Assembly: GCF_001426505.1 (NCBI RefSeq)
Contig: NZ_LMEV01000002.1
Location: forward strand, 217,185-281,184
Reading direction: 5' to 3'
DNA: 64,000 nt
Source of the DNA: Variovorax sp. Root473
GTDB lineage: Bacteria; Pseudomonadota; Gammaproteobacteria; Burkholderiales; Burkholderiaceae_C
Part shown: in pieces, positions 54,533 through 62,818 of the stretch
Numbering within the stretch: the stretch's first letter is position 1
Layout: each line of letters starts with the position of its first letter
Notes under the pieces: generated by a model
Told to the model about the DNA's origin: nothing
Seen by the model: only the letters and a program-made list of their open reading frames with translations
The model's database searches: none
Position numbers and translations under genes: made by a program

Positions 54533-55453
54533 TCAGCCGAACTGAAGGCAGCGCATGCCGAGCGTGCCCGACTGGAAGCCTTCGTAGACGGTCTTCGCAC
54601 GCTCGCCCGGCGCCGCGGCGCCCAGGGCATACAGGAAGGGAAAGTAGTGGTCCGGCGTGGCCACGGCGGTCGACGCCCCTTCGAGCTTCTCGTAGCCGAT
54701 GAGCGCGCGGTCGTCCCGGCCGGCCAGCGCGGCCTTCACCGCATCGTCGAAAGACTGCGCCCACGGGCGGCTGGCCTTCGGGCCATCGGGCGTGCCGCGG
54801 TCGGTAGCGCGCAGGTTGTGCACCACGTTGCCGCTGCCCATCACGAGCACGCCCTGGTCGCGCAATGCCGCCAGGTCGCGGCCCACCGCATGGTGGAACG
54901 CCGCCGGCTTGTCGTAGTCGATGCTCAGCTGGAAGACCGGCACATCGGCCTTCGGATACAGGTGCTTCAGCACGGTCCAGGTGCCGTGGTCCAGCCCCCA
55001 CTGCTCGGTGGCGATCACCGGTGTTTGCTTCACAGCGCCAACCGCTTCGCGCGCGAGCGCGGGATGGCCCGGCGCGGGGTATTCGATGTCGAACAGCGCC
55101 TGCGGAAAGCCGCCGAAATCGTGGATTGTCTTGGGCCGCGTCTGCACCGTGACGCCGGTCGCGCCCCGGCTGAGCCAATGCGCCGACACGCTGAGGATGG
55201 CCGTCGGGCGCGGCAGCTCGCGGCCCCAGGCGGCGAGGCGGCGCGTGAAGGCGTTGTCCGCGAGCGCATTCATCGGCGAGCCGTGGCCGATGAAGATGAT
55301 GGGCATGCGGCGCGCGGTTGAAGCGCCCGCCGCATGCGCGATCTCGGCCATCGACGCCAGCGCGGCGGTTGCGCCCAGCGCCGAGCCCATGAGAAAGCCG
55401 CGGCGGCCGAGCAGGCGGGTCGCCTGAGGGGAAGGGATCGTCGGAGGTGTCAT
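54533..55453 (-). CDS. Exported LigB-family dioxygenase (YgiD/DODA-like)
   Basis: A 306-residue class III extradiol dioxygenase of the YgiD/DOPA-dioxygenase group. Metal ligands are likely in FIGHGSPMNAL and SVSAHWLSRG, and the DFGGFPQALFDIEYPAPGHP block and GLDHGTWTVL are conserved. The N-terminus carries a twin-arginine signal, LLGRRGFLMGSALGATAALA, with cleavage near AHA, so it should fold in the cytoplasm and be exported to the periplasm; E. coli YgiD lacks this. The ATG at 55453 is preferred, though an upstream GTG exists. It is downstream of the peptide transporter operon by 93 bases and converges with zwf. Confidence 0.88.
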   Translation of the reverse strand: MTPPTIPSPQATRLLGRRGFLMGSALGATAALASMAEIAHAAGASTARRMPIIFIGHGSPMNALADNAFTRRLAAWGRELPRPTAILSVSAHWLSRGATGVTVQTRPKTIHDFGGFPQALFDIEYPAPGHPALAREAVGAVKQTPVIATEQWGLDHGTWTVLKHLYPKADVPVFQLSIDYDKPAAFHHAVGRDLAALRDQGVLVMGSGNVVHNLRATDRGTPDGPKASRPWAQSFDDAVKAALAGRDDRALIGYEKLEGASTAVATPDHYFPFLYALGAAAPGERAKTVYEGFQSGTLGMRCLQFG

Positions 55454-55546
55454 GGTTTCGTTCGGGACAAGCGCCGGACTCTGCCTCATCTCTCGCAGCG
55501 CGGCAGTGCCTTTACGCACACGTCGGCCACGCTCCTTCCGCCCCCT

Positions 55547-56587
55547 TCAGATCCGCCCTTCCTCCACCGCGTGGCAGGCCACCTGCACGCCCTTCAGGCT
55601 CAGCAGCTTCGGCCGCTCCGACGAGCAGCGCGCATTGGCATGCGGGCAGCGCGGATGAAAGGCGCAGCCGGTCGGCGGGTTCAGCGGGTTTGGCACCTCG
55701 CCCTGCACGGGCGTGCGCGCACGGCCGGTGTGCTTCATCTGCGGGATCGCGTCGAGCAGCATGCGCGTGTACGGATGCTGCGGCTGCGCAAAGAGCTTCT
55801 GCTTGTCCGCCACCTCGACAAGCCGGCCCAGGTACATCACGCCGACCTGGTCGGCCACATGGCGCACGACGGCCAGATTGTGCGAGATGAAGAGGTACGT
55901 CAGGCCCTGCTCGCGCTGCAGGTCTTTCATGATGTTGAGCACCTGCGCCTGCACGCTCACATCGAGCGCCGAGGTGGGCTCGTCGCACACGAGGAACTCG
56001 GGCTGCGTGGCGAGCGCGCGCGCGATGGAGATGCGCTGGCGCTGGCCGCCCGAGAACTGGTGCGGGTACTTGCTCATGTCCAGCGGCGAGAGGCCCACCG
56101 ACTGCAGCAGCTCGCCCACGCGCTGGCGCAGCGCGTCCTTGTCGCTGAGGATGCCGTGCTCGCGCAGCGGCTCGCCGATGATGTCCTCGACGATCCAGCG
56201 CGGGTTGAGGCTCGCGTAGGGGTCCTGGAAGATCATCTGGATGCGGCGACGCAGCTGCCGGCCTTCGGGCGTCTTGAACGCGGCGTGCGCGTCTTGCCCG
56301 TCGAACTGCAGGCCGCCGCGCGTCGGCGCATACAGCCCGACCAGCAGGCGCGCGACGGTGCTCTTGCCGCAGCCCGATTCGCCGACCAGCGCCAGCGTCT
56401 TGCCGCGCTCGATGGAAAAGCTCACACCGTCGACCGCATGCAGCAGCACGCGCGGCTTGCGTTCGAGCACGCGGTTGAGCCAGGGGGGCGAGACGTCGAA
56501 GGTGCGCGCGAGGTCGTGGGCGACCACGAGCGGCTCGCCGGTCTTTGTTGCCGCAGCGTCCTTGCGGGGTTCGATCACGGCGCTCAT
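55547..56587 (-). CDS. dppF: Peptide-type ABC transporter ATP-binding protein (DppF-like)
   Basis: A 346-residue oligopeptide-type ATPase. Walker [10 protein letters not shown], signature [15 protein letters not shown], Walker [13 protein letters not shown], and the family C-terminal Cys-rich motif [16 protein letters not shown] are present. It pairs with DppD as the second ATPase; the ATGA overlap of 4 bases with dppD couples the two. Substrate of the transporter is discussed under the binding protein. Confidence 0.93.
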   Translation of the reverse strand: MSAVIEPRKDAAATKTGEPLVVAHDLARTFDVSPPWLNRVLERKPRVLLHAVDGVSFSIERGKTLALVGESGCGKSTVARLLVGLYAPTRGGLQFDGQDAHAAFKTPEGRQLRRRIQMIFQDPYASLNPRWIVEDIIGEPLREHGILSDKDALRQRVGELLQSVGLSPLDMSKYPHQFSGGQRQRISIARALATQPEFLVCDEPTSALDVSVQAQVLNIMKDLQREQGLTYLFISHNLAVVRHVADQVGVMYLGRLVEVADKQKLFAQPQHPYTRMLLDAIPQMKHTGRARTPVQGEVPNPLNPPTGCAFHPRCPHANARCSSERPKLLSLKGVQVACHAVEEGRI

Positions 56588-57654
56588 CGGGTCACCTCCG
56601 CGAGGGGTTCGGCCGCTTCGGGCGTGGCGCGTTCGCCGGCTGCCAGGGCGTCATGATGCTTCGCGGCGATCTCGGCCTGCCCCGCATGCGGGTCGGCGGC
56701 GTCGTGCAGCCAGCAGGCAGCGCGTGTGGCGCCCGCGTGCATCAGCTCGGGCCGTTCGGTCAGGCAGCGCGCAAAGGTGCGCGGGCAGCGCGGGTTGTAG
56801 GCACAGCCGGTCGGAATGGCATTGAGCCGCGGCATGGCACCGTCGATCTGGTTGAGCCGTTCGCGGTCGATCGTCATATCGGGAATCGACGCCATCAGGC
56901 CCGAGGTGTAGGGGTGCGCGGGTTGATGGATCACCTCGTGCACCGGGCCGATCTCGGCGATGCGGCCCGCGTACATCACGGCCACGCGGTCGCAGGTTTC
57001 GGCGATCACGCCCATGTCGTGCGTGATGAGCATCACCGCCGCGCCACGCTCCTTGCAGACCTGCTTGAGCAGCTGAATGATCTGCGCCTGGATCGACACG
57101 TCGAGCGCAGTGGTCGGCTCGTCGGCCACGATGAGCTTGGGCTCGGCCGCGAGCGCCAGGGCAATCACCACGCGCTGGCGCATGCCGCCCGAGAACTGGT
57201 GGGGAAAGTGGTCGATGCGCTGTTCGGCGGCGGGAATGCCGGTGTCCTGCAGCAGGCCGATGGCACGCTTGCGCGCTTCCGATTCGGTCACGGGCAGGTG
57301 CGTGCGGATGGTCTCGATGAGCTGGCGGCCCACCGTGTACAGCGGGTTCAGCGAGGTCAGCGGGTCCTGGAAGATCGCCCCGATCTTGCGGCCGCGGATG
57401 GGGCGCATCGCATCGAAACCGAGGTGGTCGATGCGCTGGCCCTCGAGCACGATCTCGCCGCCGGCCACGCGGCCCGGCGGTTCGAGCAGGCCGATGATGG
57501 CCGCGCCGGTGAGCGACTTGCCCGCACCCGATTCGCCCACCACGCCAAGGATTTCACCGGGCGCGATGTCGAAGGAAATGCGGTCGAGTGCGCGCAGCGT
57601 GCCGCGGCGGTTGGGAAATTCGACGACGAGGTCTTTGACCTGGAGCAGCGTCAT
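56584..57654 (-). CDS. dppD: Peptide-type ABC transporter ATP-binding protein (DppD-like)
   Basis: A 356-residue oligopeptide-type ATPase. Walker [10 protein letters not shown], signature [15 protein letters not shown], Walker [14 protein letters not shown], and the C-terminal [16 protein letters not shown] motif. The start [18 protein letters not shown] is fixed by family comparison. It carries an extra His/Ala-rich C-terminal tail of about 40 residues after the Cys motif. It stands 20 bases after dppC. Confidence 0.93.
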   Translation of the reverse strand: MTLLQVKDLVVEFPNRRGTLRALDRISFDIAPGEILGVVGESGAGKSLTGAAIIGLLEPPGRVAGGEIVLEGQRIDHLGFDAMRPIRGRKIGAIFQDPLTSLNPLYTVGRQLIETIRTHLPVTESEARKRAIGLLQDTGIPAAEQRIDHFPHQFSGGMRQRVVIALALAAEPKLIVADEPTTALDVSIQAQIIQLLKQVCKERGAAVMLITHDMGVIAETCDRVAVMYAGRIAEIGPVHEVIHQPAHPYTSGLMASIPDMTIDRERLNQIDGAMPRLNAIPTGCAYNPRCPRTFARCLTERPELMHAGATRAACWLHDAADPHAGQAEIAAKHHDALAAGERATPEAAEPLAEVTR

Positions 57655-57674
57655 GAGGCGTTCTCCTTTTCTGT

Positions 57675-58586
57675 TCAGCGCAGGCGCGGATTCAGCGCGT
57701 CGCGCAGCCAGTCGCCGAGCAGGTTCACGCTGAGTGCGATGAGCACCAGCATCAGGCCCGGGAACACCGTGATCCACCATTCGCCCGAGAACAGGTACTG
57801 GTTGCCGATGCTGATGAGCGTGCCCAGCGAGGGCGAGGTCGGCGGCACGCCGACACCCAGGAACGAGAGCGTGGCTTCGGTGATGATCGCGGTTGCGACC
57901 TGGATGGTGGCCAGCACCATCACCGGCCCCATCACGTTAGGCAGCACGTGGCGCAGCATGATGCGCAGCGGTGCCACACCGGTGACGCGCGCGGCCTGCA
58001 CGTATTCCTTGTTGCGCTCCACCAGCGTGGAGCCGCGCACGGTGCGCGCGTACTGCACCCAGCCCGTGAGCGAGATCGAGATGATCAGCACGCCGAAGGC
58101 CAGCGATTCGTGCGCGCCCGGAAAGAGCGCACGGCCGACACCTGCGATGAGCAGCGCGACCAGGATCGGCGGGAACGACAGCATCACGTCGCACACGCGC
58201 ATGAGGAAGGAGTCGAGCCAGCCGCCGAAGAAGCCGGCCAGCAGGCCGAGCACCACGCCGACGACGACCGACAGCACCACCGACACCACGCCGACGATCA
58301 GCGAGATGCGCGCGCCGTAGATCACGGCCGAAAGAATGTCGCGGCCCTGGTCATCGGTGCCGAGCAGGTACTTGGTGGAGCCTTCGGCGCTCCAGGCCGG
58401 CGGCAGGCGTGCGTCGCCGAGTTCGAGGGTGGCGAGGTCAAAAGGATTGTGCGGCGACACCCATCCGGCGAACACCGAACAGAAGACGCACACCAGCGCA
58501 ATGACGGCGGCCGCGATCGCCACCGGCGAGGTGCGGAAGCTGTAGCCGACATCGCTGTCGAGCCAGCGGGCAAGGGTTGTTTTCAT
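57675..58586 (-). CDS. dppC: Peptide-type ABC transporter permease (DppC-like)
   Basis: A 303-residue DppC-type permease. The first membrane segment is near residue 25. The periplasmic stretch WVSPHNPFDLATLE and the DDQGRDILSAVIYGARISL block are typical. EYVQAARVTGVAPLRIMLRH is the EAA loop. It lies after an intra-operon terminator and a repeat element, so its expression may be lower than that of the binding protein. Confidence 0.93.
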   Translation of the reverse strand: MKTTLARWLDSDVGYSFRTSPVAIAAAVIALVCVFCSVFAGWVSPHNPFDLATLELGDARLPPAWSAEGSTKYLLGTDDQGRDILSAVIYGARISLIVGVVSVVLSVVVGVVLGLLAGFFGGWLDSFLMRVCDVMLSFPPILVALLIAGVGRALFPGAHESLAFGVLIISISLTGWVQYARTVRGSTLVERNKEYVQAARVTGVAPLRIMLRHVLPNVMGPVMVLATIQVATAIITEATLSFLGVGVPPTSPSLGTLISIGNQYLFSGEWWITVFPGLMLVLIALSVNLLGDWLRDALNPRLR

Positions 58587-58610
58587 CGTCGGGCCGCCCC
58601 AAGATGAAAA

Positions 58611-58663
58611 GCGGCCCCCTCGGGGGGCAGCGGACCTTGCGCAGCAAGGGGAGCGTGGGGGTT
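58611..58663. repeat. REP-like intergenic repeat
   Basis: GCGGCCCCCTCGGGGGGCAGC (an inverted repeat of CCCCC/GGGGG) is followed by ggaCCTTGcgcaGCAAGGggagcgtgggggtt (a second dyad). Sequences of this exact pattern are, from memory, widely dispersed between genes in Comamonadaceae. No gene lies in the 161-base gap 58587-58747, which holds this repeat and the terminator next to it. Confidence 0.55.
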
Positions 58664-58678
58664 ATTTCTCATCGTGAG

Positions 58679-58713
58679 GCAAAAAAGAATGGGCCCGCAA
58701 GACGCGGGCCCAT
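58679..58713 (-). terminator. Intra-operon rho-independent terminator
   Basis: On the minus strand, ATGGGCCCGC-gtctt-GCGGGCCCAT is followed by TCTTTTTTG. The perfect 10-base stem with T-run lies directly after the binding-protein gene and before dppC, and should stop a good part of transcripts there. Confidence 0.85.
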
Positions 58714-58747
58714 GGTCGGGCCGCTCAGGCAGCGGCCCACGGTCGAC

Positions 58748-60328
58748 TTACTTGATGCTCATCCACTTGAAGTACATGAAGTTGTCGGCCAGTTGCACCA
58801 ACTCGACCTTCTTGCTCACGCCCCAGGCCAGCGACTGCTGATGCAGCGGCAGGTGGCCGATGTCGTCGGAATGGACCTTGAAGGCTTCCTTGATCATCTC
58901 GTTGCGCTTGGCCTTGTCCGACTCGGACTGGATCTTCTTGGTCAGCTCGTCGAGCTTGGGATTGCAGTAGGCGCCCAGGTTGAACTGGCCCGTGCCCTTG
59001 TCGTCGGGGCACGCGGTGAGCGAGCTCAGTGCGTTGTGCGAGTCGTAGGTGGTCGGGGTCCAGCCCAGCATGTAGAAGCTGGTGTCGCGGCGCAGAATCT
59101 TCGGGAAGTAGGTGCCCTTGGTTTCGGCCACGAGGTTGATCTTCACGCCGATCTTCGCGAGGTTGGCGGCCACGCTCTGGCAGATCTGGCCGTCGTTCAC
59201 GTAGCGGTCGTTCGGGCAGTTCATCGACACTTCGAAGCCGTTCGGGTAGCCGGCTTCGGTCAGCAGCTTCTTGGCGGCATCGACGTCGTAGGGCAAGCGC
59301 TTGTCCTGGTCGGCGGTCCAGCCGTTGATGCCCGGGCCGACGAGCAGCGCAGTGGGCTTGGAGGCGCCGCGCATCACGGTGCGCTGGATGCCGGCGATGT
59401 CGATGGCCTGGTAGAAGGCCTGGCGCACGCGCTTGTCCTTGAACGGGTTCTTGCCCTTCACGTTCGAGTACTGCAGCTCGTCGCGCTTCTGGTCCATGCC
59501 CAGGAAGATGGTGCGCATCTCGGGGCCGGTGATGACGCGGGCGTTGGGCGCGGCGTTGATGCGCGCGATGTCCTGCACGGGCACGGGCTCCATCACGTCG
59601 ACTTCGCCGGAAACCAGCGCGGCCACGCGGGTCGCGGGGTTGGCGATGGGCGTGAACACGATCTCCTGCGCGTTGCCGTCGATCTTGCCCCAGTACGTGC
59701 CGTTGCGCGTGAACACGGTGCGCACGTTGGGCTGGCGCTCGCGCACGCGGAACGGGCCGGTGCCGTTGGCCTTGAACGAGGCGGTGTTCTCGATGCCCTT
59801 GCGGCGATCGACAGGCTTGGTGGCCTGGTTTTCCTCGCACCACTTCTTGCTCATGATCATGGTGAGCGAGATGACGTCGGGCAGGATCGGGAACGGGCCG
59901 TTGGTTTCGATTTCGACGGCGAGGTCGCCGACCTTGCGCACGGCCTTGATGTCGCTGAGCGTGGCGCGCATGTCGGAGCCGTCGCCCTGCGCACGCGCGA
60001 AGCTGAACACCACGTCGTCGGCGGTGAACGGCGTGCCATCATGGAACACCACGCCCTTGCGCAGCTCGAAGCGCCACACGTTCGGCGAGGTCTGCTTCCA
60101 GCTCGTGGCCAGCAGCGGCGCCAGGCTCAGGTCCTTGTTGCGACCCACGAGAGTTTCATAGACGTTCGCGGTGACGCTCAGTTGCAGCGACTCGTTGAGC
60201 GAGTGCGGGTCGAGCGACAGGGCATCGCCCTGGTTCGCGATGCGGATGGTCTGCGCGCTGGCGACCATGCTGACGGCGCTCAGAGCGCACAGGACAGCGA
60301 CCGCAGCCGCCTTCTTCTTGAAACTCAT
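58748..60328 (-). CDS. Peptide-type ABC transporter substrate-binding protein (DppA-like)
   Basis: A 526-residue SBP5-type periplasmic binding protein. The Sec signal is MSFKKKAAAVAVLCALSAVS with cleavage after about SAQ, residue 24. IRIANQGDALSLDPHSLNES opens the mature part, with RKGVVFHDGTPFTADDVVFS and RRDTSFYMLGWTPTTYDSHN later. The start is chosen at MSFKKKA; upstream codons are not coding. Because an M20 amidohydrolase gene precedes it by 34 bases in the same operon, the ligand could be an N-acylated or cyclic amino-acid compound or a dipeptide. Ligand unproven. Confidence 0.94.
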   Translation of the reverse strand: MSFKKKAAAVAVLCALSAVSMVASAQTIRIANQGDALSLDPHSLNESLQLSVTANVYETLVGRNKDLSLAPLLATSWKQTSPNVWRFELRKGVVFHDGTPFTADDVVFSFARAQGDGSDMRATLSDIKAVRKVGDLAVEIETNGPFPILPDVISLTMIMSKKWCEENQATKPVDRRKGIENTASFKANGTGPFRVRERQPNVRTVFTRNGTYWGKIDGNAQEIVFTPIANPATRVAALVSGEVDVMEPVPVQDIARINAAPNARVITGPEMRTIFLGMDQKRDELQYSNVKGKNPFKDKRVRQAFYQAIDIAGIQRTVMRGASKPTALLVGPGINGWTADQDKRLPYDVDAAKKLLTEAGYPNGFEVSMNCPNDRYVNDGQICQSVAANLAKIGVKINLVAETKGTYFPKILRRDTSFYMLGWTPTTYDSHNALSSLTACPDDKGTGQFNLGAYCNPKLDELTKKIQSESDKAKRNEMIKEAFKVHSDDIGHLPLHQQSLAWGVSKKVELVQLADNFMYFKWMSIK

Positions 60329-60362
60329 GGGAACACTCCTCGGGTTGGGATCAAAAAACACA

Positions 60363-61652
60363 TCAAGAAGCCGCGGTGGCGGCTGCTTGCTCTGGCTGCA
60401 TACCGCGGGTGGCGGCAAGCGGCATGCCCCGCTCGATCAGCCCCGCATGCAATGCGGCGCCGAGCGGCAGGATCTCGTCATTGAAGTCGTAGCGGCTGTT
60501 GTGCAGGAAGGCGCCGCTGCGGGCGTCCTGGCCGATGCGCAGATAGGCACCGGCCTTCTTCTGCAGCATGAAGGAGAAATCTTCGGCGCCCATGCTGGGC
60601 TCCAGGTTGCGATCGACGTTCTTTGCGCCGACCAGCGACTCGGCCACGTCGGCCGCGAACATCGCCTCGGGCGCGGTGTTGATGGTGGCCGGGTAGATGC
60701 GCTCGTACTCGACGCGGGCGCTGGCACCGAAGCCGCTGGCGACGGCGCTGCACAACTCGTTCAGGCGTTGCTCCACCTGCGCCTGCACGCGCGCGCTGAA
60801 GGTGCGCACCGTGCCGACCAGCGTGGCCTCGCCGGGCACCACGCTCATCGCGCCCAGGTCGCCCGCCTGCATCGCGCAGATGCTCAGCACGGCGGCATCG
60901 ATGGGGCGCACGTTGCGCGAGACGATGCTCTGCGCCGCCGTGATGATGTGCGCCGCGACGATCACGGGATCGACGGTGAGGTACGCATGCGCGCCGTGGC
61001 CGCCTTTGCCGGTGATGCGGATCGTGATGCGGTCCGCCGCGGCCATCATGGCGCCGCGGTTGATGCCGACGGTGCCGGCCGGCATCGCGGGCCAGTTGTG
61101 CATCGCATAGACGGCGTTCACCGGGAAGCGGTCGAACAGCCCGTCTTCGATCATCACGCGCGCGCCGGCAAAGCCTTCTTCGCCGGGCTGGAAGATCAGC
61201 ACGGCGGTGCCGTCGAAGTCGCGCGTTTCGGCAAGGTAACGCGCGGCGCCGACGAGCATGGCGGTGTGGCCGTCGTGGCCGCAGCCGTGCATCAGGCCGT
61301 CGTTGGCGGAGCGCCAGCCGAAGTCGTTGTCTTCGCGCATGGGCAGCGCGTCCATGTCGGCGCGCAGGCCGATCATGCGACCGCTGGCCGTCGACTTGCC
61401 GCGGATGACGCCGACCACGCCGGTCTTGCCGATGCCTTCGTGAATCTCGTCCACGCCGCAGGCGCGCAATGCCTCGCGCACGCGGCCCGCCGTGTAGACC
61501 TCTTCGAAGCCGAGCTCGGGGTTGGCGTGCAGATCGCGGCGAAAGGCCGTGATCTCGGGATAGAAGCTGGCGATGTGCGCAAAGGCCCGGCCGGAGGCCT
61601 GCAGGCGCGGCGTTGCGGTCGCCGTTGTGGTTGCTGCTGCGGCGGCGCTCAC
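60363..61652 (-). CDS. M20 family amidohydrolase (hippurate hydrolase/aminoacylase type)
   Basis: A 429-residue zinc-type amidohydrolase of the IAA-amino acid hydrolase/hippuricase group. Metal-binding and catalytic segments are LRADMDALPM, HGCGHDGHTAML (about residue 120), FQPGEEGFAGARV with the catalytic Glu, and EPSMGAEDFSFML. The family hydrolyses N-acyl amino acids, releasing an acid and an amino acid in the cytoplasm. The start is a GTG one base after the dppB stop, with gggagg eight bases before it. It is inserted between dppB and the binding-protein gene, so it probably cleaves the imported compound. Confidence 0.93.
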   Translation of the reverse strand: MSAAAAATTTATATPRLQASGRAFAHIASFYPEITAFRRDLHANPELGFEEVYTAGRVREALRACGVDEIHEGIGKTGVVGVIRGKSTASGRMIGLRADMDALPMREDNDFGWRSANDGLMHGCGHDGHTAMLVGAARYLAETRDFDGTAVLIFQPGEEGFAGARVMIEDGLFDRFPVNAVYAMHNWPAMPAGTVGINRGAMMAAADRITIRITGKGGHGAHAYLTVDPVIVAAHIITAAQSIVSRNVRPIDAAVLSICAMQAGDLGAMSVVPGEATLVGTVRTFSARVQAQVEQRLNELCSAVASGFGASARVEYERIYPATINTAPEAMFAADVAESLVGAKNVDRNLEPSMGAEDFSFMLQKKAGAYLRIGQDARSGAFLHNSRYDFNDEILPLGAALHAGLIERGMPLAATRGMQPEQAAATAAS

Positions 61653-61653
61653 C

Positions 61654-62634
61654 TCAATGGCCTCCCGCCTTGCCCACGCGCAGCCGGGGATCGACCACGA
61701 AGTACAACAGGTCGACCACGAGGTTGATCACCACGAAGATCAGCGCGATCAGGCACAGGTAGGCGGCCATCACCGGGATGTCCGCGAAGGTCACAGCCTG
61801 GATGAAGAGCAGGCCCATGCCGGGCCACTGGAACACCGACTCGGTGATGATGGCAAAGGCAATCAGGCCGCCGAGCTGCAGGCCCGTGATGGTCATAACC
61901 GGCACCAGCGTGTTCTTGAGCGCGTGGCCGAAGTGGATGGCGCGGTTCGACAGGCCCCGTGCGCGCGCGAACTTGATGTAGTCGGTGCGCAGCACCTCGA
62001 GCATCTCGGCGCGCACGAGCCGCATGATCAGCGTGAGCTGGAAGATCGCCAGCGTCACCGCCGGCAGGATGATGTGGTGCCAACCGTCGGCCTTGAAGAG
62101 CCCACTGGTCCACCAGCCGAACTGCACGGTGTCGCCACGCCCGAAGCTCGGGAACCAGCCCAGCGTCACGGCGAAGACGAGGATCAGCAGGATGCCGATC
62201 AGGAAGGTAGGCAGCGACACGCCGAGCAGCGACACGGTCATGAACACCTGGCTCATGAAGGTGCCACGGCGCAGCGCGGTGTACACGCCCATCGGGATGC
62301 CGACGAACAGGGCCAGGGCCGCGGCCACGAGCGCGAGTTCAAGCGTGGCCGGGAAGCGCTCGCCGATCAGGCGCGACACCTTGGCGCCCTGGCGCAGGCT
62401 TAATCCGAACTCGCCTTGTGCGGCGTTGACGAGGAAATGCCAGAACTGCACGAAGAAGGGTCGGTCGAGCCCCAATGCAGCGCGCATTTCACGGATCTGG
62501 TCGGGCTTGGCGTCTTGTCCCAATAGGAACACCACCGGATCGCCGACATATTGAAAAAGGAGGAAGGCAATGAACGCAACCGCGATCATCACGATCACGG
62601 CCTGGATCAGGCGGCGCAGTACAAAGGCAGTCAT
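61654..62634 (-). CDS. dppB: Peptide-type ABC transporter permease (DppB-like)
   Basis: A 326-residue DppB-type permease. MTAFVLRRLIQAVIVMIAVA is its first segment. GLSLRQGAKVSRLIGERFPA, FPSFGRGDTVQFGWW and EMLEVLRTDYIKFARARGLS (the EAA loop) follow. It heads the operon dppB - amidohydrolase - binding protein - dppC - dppD - dppF. Having the permease first and the binding protein third is an unusual order. The ATG is preceded by ctgaatg without a strong Shine-Dalgarno. Confidence 0.94.
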   Translation of the reverse strand: MTAFVLRRLIQAVIVMIAVAFIAFLLFQYVGDPVVFLLGQDAKPDQIREMRAALGLDRPFFVQFWHFLVNAAQGEFGLSLRQGAKVSRLIGERFPATLELALVAAALALFVGIPMGVYTALRRGTFMSQVFMTVSLLGVSLPTFLIGILLILVFAVTLGWFPSFGRGDTVQFGWWTSGLFKADGWHHIILPAVTLAIFQLTLIMRLVRAEMLEVLRTDYIKFARARGLSNRAIHFGHALKNTLVPVMTITGLQLGGLIAFAIITESVFQWPGMGLLFIQAVTFADIPVMAAYLCLIALIFVVINLVVDLLYFVVDPRLRVGKAGGH

Positions 62635-62743
62635 TCAGGAACAAGAGTGATCGCGGCATGCTAGCAGTGCAAGCAGCGTGCCCGCACGGGGGTTCCCCGG
62701 GGGTGGAGGCGCAATTTTCACGAGTGAGAACAGGCGCGCGCCA

Positions 62744-62778
62744 AAAGAAAAAGCCACCCGGCTTGCGCCGGGTGGCTT
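62744..62778 (-). terminator. Terminator of the porin gene
   Basis: On the minus strand a perfect 12-base stem, AAGCCACCCGGC-gcaa-GCCGGGTGGCTT, ends in TTTTTCTTTT. It lies 41 bases after the porin stop and before dppB, isolating the two. The gap 62635-62743 must hold the dppB promoter; I see no convincing box. Confidence 0.9.
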
Positions 62779-62818
62779 TCAGTCTTTCGATTCGAAGCTG
62801 GCTTGCGCCAGCATCAAA

